64,000 nt of DNA, taken from the NCBI RefSeq assembly GCF_023156285.1, contig NZ_JAKZAJ010000006.1, forward strand, positions 1 to 64,000. The letters are read 5' to 3'. The notes under the pieces were generated by a model that made no database searches, was not told the DNA's origin, and saw only the letters and a list, made by a program, of their open reading frames with translations. This stretch comes from Marinobacter koreensis (GTDB lineage: Bacteria > Pseudomonadota > Gammaproteobacteria > Pseudomonadales > Oleiphilaceae). Positions 57,886 through 64,000 of this stretch are shown here, piece after piece (within the stretch, counting starts at the first letter, position 1; the number at the start of each line of letters is the position of its first letter). A program made the translations under genes and the position numbers.

Positions 57886-58157
57886 AAGACTTCCACACCA
57901 ATTTCTCGTCGATTTTGTGAAATTCTATAAAACGACGGCGATTATCGATGTGAAAGACGTCATCAAGCCAATTACGAAATTGTCAATTTTTCGACAGGTT
58001 CTGGTAATTACTTAGGGGAAGATACTGACGCGTGGGCAATTTTTGCCCGAAACAGATTTGAACGCTGACTATGCGAATGAGACCAAAGAATAAGAGTTCA
58101 GAACGAGGGCTGCGGACAGCACCAACCACCTATGAGCTCTTCCGGCGGATCGCCAAC

Positions 58158-59330
58158 CTATGCCTTACCTCTCCGGTTAAGTATCAGATAGCACCCAAAC
58201 CCGATCACCACTCCCCAGAACGCCGAGGACAATCCGAAAAGCGACAATCCGGACGCAGTCACGATAAAGGTAATGAGCGATGCTTCCCGGTGGCTTGGGT
58301 CCTCGAGAGCGGCGAAAAGGTTGTTCGCAATAGCTCCCAGCAATGCCAGCCCGGCGAGTAACACGACAAACGCTGCGGGCAATGAGGCGAACAAACCAAC
58401 GATGGCGCCAGCAAACAGCCCGCCGACCAGGTAAAACACCCCATTGAAAACGCCCGCGATGTAGCGGCGGCGGGGATCTTCATGAGCGTCCTCTCCCGTG
58501 CACATTGCCGCAGTGATGGCGGCAACAACGGTCGTGATACCTCCAAAAAATGCCATGGGCAGCGACATCAGACTGGTGATTCCGATCACCGGCTTGGCCC
58601 TGACCTGGTACCCGGCCCCTCGGAGAATCGCCATTCCTGGCAGGAACTGACCCGTCAGGCTCACCAAAACCAGGGGAATTGCCAGGCTCAACGTCGACGC
58701 CAGGTTCCATTCCGGCTCGATGAACCGGGGAACCGTCAGATGCCAGTGAACGCCATCAAGGGATGCGTCCTGTAGGACAACCGCCAGCCCCACGCCGACG
58801 GTCAACAACAGGATCAACGTGTATTTCGGCGCCAGTCGCCGGAAAACAACGTAAGCCACCAGCATGCCTGCGGCCAGTGCTGGCGACGTCTCCAGGCTGG
58901 CGAAGGCGTCCACACCGAACTGAAAGAGAATTCCCGCCATCATGCCCGCCGCAACGCCTTTTGGAATGGCTCGCACGAGGACATCAAAGGTACCGGAGAT
59001 ACCGATCAGAAAGATAATGACCGCGGCGGTGATATAGGCGCCCACGGCCTCATGCAACGAAAGATCCGGGAAAAGCGCCACGAGAAGCGCGGTACCGGGC
59101 GCCGACCAGGCAGTCACGATCGGTGCCCGCAGCCAGATGGAAAGTACGATGCCGGAGACCGCAGCACCAAGTGAGATGGCCCACACCCACGAGGCCATCA
59201 TGTCCTGCGACACGCCGGCTTTGGCGGCCGCCTGGAAAAAAATCGCCAACGGACCCGAGTAGGACACCAGGACCGCCAGGAAACCGGCAACCACCGCCGT
59301 CAGTGAAAAATCGTTCAACATGCGTCTCAT
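58158..59330 (-). CDS. benE: Benzoate/H+ symporter BenE
   Basis: The 390-residue membrane protein starts MRRMLNDFSLTAVVAGFLAV and has about 11-12 transmembrane segments, with LVSYSGPLAIFFQAAAKAGV and GITTVVAAITAAMCTGEDAH, typical of the BenE family of benzoate permeases. Its ATG at 59330 follows AAGGAATCATCG. It is the last gene of the ben run, but an intrinsic terminator lies 40 nt upstream, between benD and benE. Confidence 0.93.
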   Translation of the reverse strand: MRRMLNDFSLTAVVAGFLAVLVSYSGPLAIFFQAAAKAGVSQDMMASWVWAISLGAAVSGIVLSIWLRAPIVTAWSAPGTALLVALFPDLSLHEAVGAYITAAVIIFLIGISGTFDVLVRAIPKGVAAGMMAGILFQFGVDAFASLETSPALAAGMLVAYVVFRRLAPKYTLILLLTVGVGLAVVLQDASLDGVHWHLTVPRFIEPEWNLASTLSLAIPLVLVSLTGQFLPGMAILRGAGYQVRAKPVIGITSLMSLPMAFFGGITTVVAAITAAMCTGEDAHEDPRRRYIAGVFNGVFYLVGGLFAGAIVGLFASLPAAFVVLLAGLALLGAIANNLFAALEDPSHREASLITFIVTASGLSLFGLSSAFWGVVIGFGCYLILNRRGKA

Positions 59331-59369
59331 CGATGATTCCTTCTTGTTGCAGTTAATGAGGAGAACGCT

Positions 59370-59403
59370 AAAAAAAGGCCCCGCGCACTTACGTACCGGG
59401 GCC
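59370..59403 (-). terminator. Intrinsic terminator between benD and benE
   Basis: On the minus strand GGCCCCG (59403-59397) pairs with CGGGGCC (59383-59377) across a 13-nt loop, directly followed by seven T residues (59376-59370). It is a complete Rho-independent terminator placed inside the ben run, after the stop of benD and before benE. Confidence 0.85.
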
Positions 59404-59471
59404 AAGAGGGGTAGACAACTTACCCACTGGACACATCAACGCTTAATACAAACTGTCGGGCAATGGCCCGC

Positions 59472-60251
59472 TTAACCAAGATCACCCCCTGCCACGGGCA
59501 GTATCGTTCCGGTCATATAACTCGCCGCATCCGAGGCAAGGAACAGGATGGGCTCCGCCTGCTCATCCAGGGTGCCGTAGCGTCCCATGAAAGTACTGGT
59601 GTTGGTCTGATCGACCAGGGTCTGGTACCAGGCCTTTTCCTGCTCGCCCTGCTCTTCGGTGTTGCGCGGAGTCAGTCGGGGCGGCGCTTCGGTACCGCCC
59701 GGTGCGGTCGCGTTCACCCGGATGCCGTGTTCGGCGTATTCAAAGGCCAGGTTCACAGTCATGGCATTGACCCCACCCTTGGCGGCACCATAGGGCACCC
59801 GCATCAAACCCCGGGTCGCGACCGAAGACACGTTGACAATGGCTCCGCCCTTCTGTTCCACCATGTAAGGAAGAACCGCTCGACAGCACCACAGGGTCGG
59901 GAACAAGGACCGCTGGATTTCCTTCTGGATCTGTTCGGGCTGATAGTGCTCGAAGGGCTGGGCCCAGATGGTGCCACCAACGTTGTTGATCAGGATGTCG
60001 ATGCGGCCATACTGCTCGTGGGCTTTCGCCATCACCGATTCTGCGCCTTGCCAGGTTTCCAGGTTGGCCTGCACGGCCAGGGCCTCGGCGCCCCGGTCGC
60101 GCAACCCGGCGGCAACGCCGTGCACATAGTCCGCTATATCTACCAGGAGCAGGCGGGCACCCTCGGTAGCGGCCAGTTCAGCCACCCTTTGACCGATCCC
60201 CTGGGCCGCACCGGTGACCACCATCACCTTGTTGGTGAAACGCGGGTTCAT
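59472..60251 (-). CDS. benD: cis-diol (1,6-dihydroxycyclohexadiene carboxylate) dehydrogenase BenD
   Basis: BenD oxidises the benzoate cis-diol and decarboxylates it to catechol, making NADH. The 259-residue SDR has VVTGAAQGIGQRVAELAA, INNVGG, the catalytic Ser in VNVSSVATRG and YGAAKGG with Tyr and Lys. Its start overlaps benC by four bases (ATGA, 60248-60251). Its stop is followed by a small 5-bp hairpin and then the terminator. Confidence 0.95.
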   Translation of the reverse strand: MNPRFTNKVMVVTGAAQGIGQRVAELAATEGARLLLVDIADYVHGVAAGLRDRGAEALAVQANLETWQGAESVMAKAHEQYGRIDILINNVGGTIWAQPFEHYQPEQIQKEIQRSLFPTLWCCRAVLPYMVEQKGGAIVNVSSVATRGLMRVPYGAAKGGVNAMTVNLAFEYAEHGIRVNATAPGGTEAPPRLTPRNTEEQGEQEKAWYQTLVDQTNTSTFMGRYGTLDEQAEPILFLASDAASYMTGTILPVAGGDLG

Positions 60252-61279
60252 GCCACCTTCTCCTCAACGGCAGACACGCTGGGGTTGAATTTTTCATAGT
60301 GGAACGAATTCGGCTCGATGCCCTGCTCACGGAAATAGCCCAGCACGGCGTCCACCATTGGAGGCGGACCACACAGATAGACATCCACGTCGCCCCCGTT
60401 AATGGGCGCATCGTCCATATGGTTGGTTACATAACCCTTGAGCGGGTGGTTGCTTTCGTCACTGGCGACGACGGTCTTGAAGGTGAAGTTCTCGATCTCT
60501 GCCTCAAACTGCTCCAGGGCGTCGACACACACCAGATCCTCATCGCTGGTCACGCCATAGATCAGGTGGGTCGGCTGGTCACAGCCCTTCTCCCTCAGGC
60601 TTTCCAGCATGGCCAGGAACGGCGCCAGGCCAGTGCCACCAGCCAGCATCAGCACCGGACGCTGGACCGGACGAAGATAGAACACCCCCATGGGACCGGT
60701 GATGGTGACCTGGTCGCCGGTCTTGGCCTTACCCACAAGCCAGGAACTCATCAGCCCGCCCGGCACGTTACGTATGAGGAAGCTCAGTTCCCGGCTGCCC
60801 GGGCGTGAACTGAATGAGTAGGCGCGGGTTTCCTCGGTGCCCGGCACCTGGATGTTGACGTACTGGCCCGGGAGGAAACCAATATCGGTATCCGCCGTAA
60901 TCCTGAGCTCGATCGCCGTGGAGGAAATCAGGTTGACCTCCGCAACGGTGCCGGAGACCGCTTGGTTGCCGCCCTTGCTGCACAGGGATGCGGCTGCCGG
61001 TATCTCGACCACGCAATCACTGGAGGGCACCATCTGACAGGTCAGGACCATGCCCTGACCGGCTTCCTCGTCGGACAACGCTTCGTCAATGTACTCGTCC
61101 CCAAGGTCGAAATCGCCCTGATGACAGGCGCCCTTGCAGGTTCCGCAAACGCCATCGGAGCAGTCCATCGGCAGATTGATCTGCGCCCGGTAGGCGGCGT
61201 CGAGTACGGTCTCTCCCTCATTGCAGGTGATCATACGGGTGACGCCGTCTTCAAAATTCAACGCGATGTTGTAACTCAT
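60248..61279 (-). CDS. benC: Benzoate 1,2-dioxygenase electron transfer component BenC
   Basis: BenC passes electrons from NADH to the oxygenase. The 343-residue protein has a plant-type 2Fe-2S domain (Cys40, Cys45, Cys48, Cys81), then an FAD domain with RAYSFSSRPG and GGLMSSWL, and an NAD-binding domain with LMLAGGTGLAPFLAM and the C-terminal YLCGPPPMVDAV. The ATG at 61279 (MSYNIALNFEDG) gives the family start. It lies between benB and benD, overlapping the latter by four bases. Confidence 0.95.
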   Translation of the reverse strand: MSYNIALNFEDGVTRMITCNEGETVLDAAYRAQINLPMDCSDGVCGTCKGACHQGDFDLGDEYIDEALSDEEAGQGMVLTCQMVPSSDCVVEIPAAASLCSKGGNQAVSGTVAEVNLISSTAIELRITADTDIGFLPGQYVNIQVPGTEETRAYSFSSRPGSRELSFLIRNVPGGLMSSWLVGKAKTGDQVTITGPMGVFYLRPVQRPVLMLAGGTGLAPFLAMLESLREKGCDQPTHLIYGVTSDEDLVCVDALEQFEAEIENFTFKTVVASDESNHPLKGYVTNHMDDAPINGGDVDVYLCGPPPMVDAVLGYFREQGIEPNSFHYEKFNPSVSAVEEKVA

Positions 61280-61299
61280 GATGATGCCCTCCTCATCAA

Positions 61300-61791
61300 T
61301 CACAGGTGGTAAATATCAATCACCTGATTGATGTAATCGTTTTTCAGAACCACCTTCTTCTCGGTGATCAGTGGCTGCTCGCCACTGCAGTCCAGGGTGT
61401 AAAAGGACACACCGAAGAAAGACTGGGTTTTGTGATAGCGGTGGCTGTTGGTCTGCCAGTTGAAACGCAGCTTCACGGTGTCACCGTCCCGCTCAAGAAT
61501 TTCAAGGTTGCTGGTCAGGTGCACCGTACGCGGCTCGGGTATGGAACTGGCGCCAGAACGCTCGGTCTTGAGCCGGTAAACACGATCTTCCAGCCCGTTA
61601 CGGTTCGCGTAATAGATCAGGGAGATCTCGCTTTGCGGGTCTTCCGTCAGCTGGTCATCGTCGTCCCATGCGGGCATCCAGTAGGTCACCTCTTCGTGGT
61701 AGCACTTCAGCCATTCATCCCATTCCCGGTCGTCCAGTAACCGGGCTTCGCGAAACACAAAAGCCTGAATCTGTTCGAAAGAGATGCTCAT
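61300..61791 (-). CDS. benB: Benzoate 1,2-dioxygenase small (beta) subunit BenB
   Basis: The 163-residue protein belongs to the ring-hydroxylating dioxygenase beta-subunit family: [34 protein letters not shown], and [20 protein letters not shown]. It has a structural role in the alpha3-beta3 oxygenase. The ATG at 61791 ([11 protein letters not shown]) overlaps the benA stop by four bases (ATGA, 61788-61791). Confidence 0.95.
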   Translation of the reverse strand: MSISFEQIQAFVFREARLLDDREWDEWLKCYHEEVTYWMPAWDDDDQLTEDPQSEISLIYYANRNGLEDRVYRLKTERSGASSIPEPRTVHLTSNLEILERDGDTVKLRFNWQTNSHRYHKTQSFFGVSFYTLDCSGEQPLITEKKVVLKNDYINQVIDIYHL

Positions 61792-63161
61792 GCGGAAACC
61801 TCCTCTGACAGCGAAATGAAACGCGCACGCTCGGTGTCGATCGCCTTGCTCATCTCTTCCACCCAGTGCTGGTGATGGGTCACGTACAGGCCCTCGTCTT
61901 CCGGCCTGGCACCGCTCAGGATCGGCTTCAGACTGATGCGTTCGGCCCACTCGTCTGCACCTTCGATCCAGTGCTGGGCGCCCCGGCTCATGTCATTCCA
62001 TTTCACACCCTTGGCGTAATAGCCCTCCTGACAGCCCCGGAACTCTTCCAGGTCGTCGGGAGTGCCCATACCGGAGACATTGAAGAAGTCTTCGTACTGA
62101 CGGATCCGCTTGGCACGGTTCTCGGCCGACTCACCCTTGGGCGCCCAGCAGTAGATGGTGATCTCGGTCTTGTTGACGTCGATCGGACGCAGCACCCGGA
62201 TCTGGGTGGAAAACTGATCCATCAGGTACACGTTCGGATACAGGCACAGATTCTTGGTGGTGCGGACGATAAAGTCAGCCCGCGCCTCGCCCACTTCCTG
62301 TTCCAGACGCTCCAGCTGGTTGTAGACCGGACGCACTTCCGGGTTGGTCAGACGGGTCCACAGCATCATGTGGCCGTTCTCGAAGGAGTAGAAACCGCCC
62401 TCGTTGGACCAACTCTTGGCATCCACCGCCTCGGTGCCGCCCTTCTCGTAATTGCGCTGCCCCATGGTGGACAGGTAGTTCCAGTGCACGGTGCTGACGT
62501 GGTAACCGTCGGCGCCATTCTCGGCGGTCAGCTTCCAGTTACCCTCGTAGGTGTAAGTAGAGGCACCGCGCAGGATCTCCAGGCCTTCCGGGGCCTGGTC
62601 AACAATGGCGTCGATGACCTTGGTGGTCTCGCCCAGGTAGTCTTCCAGCGGCAGAACGTCGGAATTGAGGCTGCCGAACAGGAAGCCACGGTAGTTTTCA
62701 AACTTCGGCAGTTCCTTGAGGTCGTGGGAACCATCAACGTTAAAGCTGTCCGGGTAACCTCCCTTCTTCTGATCCTTGGCCTTCAGCAGCTTGCCGTCGT
62801 TCTTGAAGGTCCAGCCGTGGAACGGACAGGTGAAGGAGGTCTTGTTGCCCCGCTTCTTGCGGCACAGTGTTGCACCCCGGTGGGTACAGGTGTTCAGAAT
62901 CGCCTTGAGCTCGCCGTCCTTGGTCCGGGTGATGATCACCGGCTGACGACCTACCGTGGTGGTGTAGTAGTCGCCCGGATTCTCGATCTGGCTCTCGTGG
63001 GCCAGGAAAATCCAGTTGCCTTCAAAAATGTGCTTCATCTCGAGCTCAAAGAGCTCCTGGTCGGTGAAGATGCTGCGGTCACAGCGGTAGTGACCGGTTT
63101 CCGCATCGGCTTCCACCGCGTTGCGGATCGTTTTCTCAAGTCGGTCGAGTTGGCGAGTCAT
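61788..63161 (-). CDS. benA: Benzoate 1,2-dioxygenase large (alpha) subunit BenA
   Basis: BenA is the catalytic subunit that adds two oxygen atoms to benzoate. The 457-residue protein has a Rieske site (Cys92, His94, Cys112, His115 in CTHRGATLC and CPFHGW) and a mononuclear iron site near [15 protein letters not shown]. The ATG at 63161 ([13 protein letters not shown]) has AAAGGAGTG before it; a 29-residue longer reading is not conserved. It follows catA after 114 nt and overlaps benB. Confidence 0.96.
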   Translation of the reverse strand: MTRQLDRLEKTIRNAVEADAETGHYRCDRSIFTDQELFELEMKHIFEGNWIFLAHESQIENPGDYYTTTVGRQPVIITRTKDGELKAILNTCTHRGATLCRKKRGNKTSFTCPFHGWTFKNDGKLLKAKDQKKGGYPDSFNVDGSHDLKELPKFENYRGFLFGSLNSDVLPLEDYLGETTKVIDAIVDQAPEGLEILRGASTYTYEGNWKLTAENGADGYHVSTVHWNYLSTMGQRNYEKGGTEAVDAKSWSNEGGFYSFENGHMMLWTRLTNPEVRPVYNQLERLEQEVGEARADFIVRTTKNLCLYPNVYLMDQFSTQIRVLRPIDVNKTEITIYCWAPKGESAENRAKRIRQYEDFFNVSGMGTPDDLEEFRGCQEGYYAKGVKWNDMSRGAQHWIEGADEWAERISLKPILSGARPEDEGLYVTHHQHWVEEMSKAIDTERARFISLSEEVSA

Positions 63162-63216
63162 GTCGTCACTCCTTTTGTTGTTGTGAATACCGTTTCCCGG
63201 GCGCGCAGGTCCCCTG

Positions 63217-63240
63217 GCCGGCCTGCCGAAGCAGACCGGC
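63217..63240 (-). other. UUCG-capped hairpin between catA and benA
   Basis: On the minus strand GCCGGTCTGC (63240-63231) pairs with GCAGGCCGGC (63226-63217) across the tetraloop TTCG, with one G-U pair. It has no T tract. In the catA-benA leader it may stabilise or process the transcript. Effect is inference. Confidence 0.5.
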
Positions 63241-63275
63241 TGGATCACAAAAACGTTGGGATTAAAGGTTTGGTA

Positions 63276-64000
63276 TTAAGCTGTCTCGCCTTCCAGAGCG
63301 CGTTTACGCTCGTGGCGGGTCTGCAGCTCAGGCTTGTCGGTGGATACCAGCTGGATGTTGAACTCCACTTCGGTAAACGGCTTGTTCAGACCGAACTGCT
63401 CAGCCCTGGCCGGATCCTCGATGCGGTTGGCTTCAACCACCAGTTCCTCACGGGTGGCGAAGGCGAAGTCATCGTAGGTGTACTCGTCTCCCGCCAGATT
63501 GATCTGTGTTGTCAGGTGCTTGTATCCCGGCTTGGAGATAAAGAAGTGGATATGTGCCGGACGATTGCCATGACGACCCAACAGGTTCAACAGAGCCTGG
63601 GTAGACCCTTCCGGCGGACAACCGTAGCCAGAGGGAATAATCGAGCGGGCTGTATAGCGACCGTTTTCATCCGTCGTGATCCGACGGCGCAGGTTGTAGT
63701 CACTCTGCGACTGATCGAAGTAAGAGTAGTTACCCATGGTGTTGGCGTGCCATACGTCAACGACCGCGTTGGCGACCGGCTGGCCGTCCTCGTCTGTGAC
63801 CTGGCCGGTCAGGATCATCGTCTCGGCGTTTTCGTCCGAACCGTCATCCATTCGGGCGAAGCCTTCGCTGATCGGTGCGCCTGCCACATAGAGTGGGCCT
63901 TCGATAGTGCGCGGCGTACCGCCGGTAAGACCCGCCTGTTCGTCCTCGGCGTCCATCCGGATGTCCAGGTACTTATCCATTCCCAGGCCCGGGGCCAGCA
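63276..64000 (-). CDS. catA: Catechol 1,2-dioxygenase CatA (5' end outside the window)
   Basis: CatA cleaves catechol between its hydroxyls to cis,cis-muconate. The visible 241 residues include LYVAGAP, the iron-binding Tyr region GNYSYFDQSQSDYNLRRRI and IPSGYGCPPEGSTQALL, and RPAHIHFFISKPGYKHLTTQ with the two His ligands. The frame stays open through the right edge: upstream of MDKYLDIR the codons read AGPGLG, as in full CatA. About 60-70 N-terminal residues are therefore missing from the window. It is transcribed leftward as the first visible gene of the ben run, 114 nt ahead of benA. Confidence 0.95.
   Translation of the reverse strand, partial: LAPGLGMDKYLDIRMDAEDEQAGLTGGTPRTIEGPLYVAGAPISEGFARMDDGSDENAETMILTGQVTDEDGQPVANAVVDVWHANTMGNYSYFDQSQSDYNLRRRITTDENGRYTARSIIPSGYGCPPEGSTQALLNLLGRHGNRPAHIHFFISKPGYKHLTTQINLAGDEYTYDDFAFATREELVVEANRIEDPARAEQFGLNKPFTEVEFNIQLVSTDKPELQTRHERKRALEGETA

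Noticed and set aside
57886..58157. Possible small RNA or small gene between the lipoprotein and benE
   Set aside because: No start with a ribosome-binding site, no hairpin with a T tract and no clear promoter; left as an unassigned spacer.
1..64000. CRISPR array, insertion sequence or prophage
   Set aside because: No regularly spaced repeats, transposase or phage genes were seen; gene order looks like stable core genome.

Overview
The window reads as chromosomal DNA of a marine gammaproteobacterium, almost certainly Marinobacter or a close relative. The strongest marker is the gene at 33812-35797. It encodes a 661-residue two-domain fatty acyl-CoA reductase that matches, from memory, the Marinobacter wax-ester enzyme in length and sequence. 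Pseudomonas-like neighbourhoods (motY/pyrC/rnt and mtnA/mtaD/ubiG/mupP/yciK), high GC content and a sodium-type flagellar protein (MotY) agree. Most of the window is dense core-genome housekeeping DNA. I see no insertion sequence, prophage, integrase or CRISPR array.

Layout. 1-252: tandem leftward promoter signals of rRNA type, pointing out of the window. 253-2752: leftward four-gene operon (CoA pyrophosphatase, gamma-carbonic anhydrase, DUF1289, purT). 2851-8032: a Nudix hydrolase, a NIF3-like protein, an AT-rich non-coding patch with DnaA-box-like sites, and purL with its terminator. 8312-13225: mltF, recX, a large DUF349 protein and a ComFB-like protein. 13409-16798: a two-gene beta-oxidation unit. 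17020-19956: prc protease and a helix-turn-helix protein. 19945-27044: methylthioadenosine salvage (mtnA, mtaD), ubiG, mupP/gph, yciK, a glutaredoxin-like protein, yaaA, DUF2788 and rdgC. 27063-30956: a Pat-type protein acetyltransferase divergent from a histone-deacetylase-family enzyme. 30963-33761: motY, pyrC and rnt. 33812-36478: fatty acyl-CoA reductase and a small unknown gene, separated by a repeat-bearing regulatory region. 36507-41601: M16 protease, two small-molecule glycosyltransferase-like genes, tRNA-Arg(CCU) and a spermidine-synthase-like methyltransferase-fold protein. 41623-46517: SulP transporter with a persulfide-dioxygenase-like metallo-hydrolase, a CxxCH haem-motif protein, an esterase and a YcbL-type hydrolase. 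46544-50037: a chemoreceptor with a haem-binding motif, an unknown gene, yciO and bolA. 50180-57885: topB and a response regulator / FecR-LysM / CHASE2-kinase signalling cluster followed by a lipoprotein. 58158-64000: a leftward catA-benABCD-benE benzoate pathway, with catA cut by the right edge.

How the genes work together. The ben/cat block takes up benzoate (BenE), dihydroxylates it (BenABC), rearomatises it to catechol (BenD) and cleaves the ring (CatA). The fatty acyl-CoA reductase and the beta-oxidation pair fit a hydrocarbon- and lipid-using marine lifestyle with storage of wax esters. The metallo-hydrolase and SulP pair looks like persulfide oxidation coupled to export of the resulting sulfur oxyanion. 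The acetyltransferase/deacetylase pair could set reversible protein acylation.

The most interesting less-described items are: (i) the regulator/FecR-LysM/CHASE2-kinase trio as a possible envelope-sensing system, (ii) the chemoreceptor with a periplasmic CxxCH motif beside an FNR/Anr-like palindrome, (iii) the helically phased inverted repeats ahead of the fatty acyl-CoA reductase and of the persulfide-oxidation operon, and (iv) the strong intrinsic terminator inside the ben cluster. All homology statements come from reading motifs and recalling families; no database search was run.
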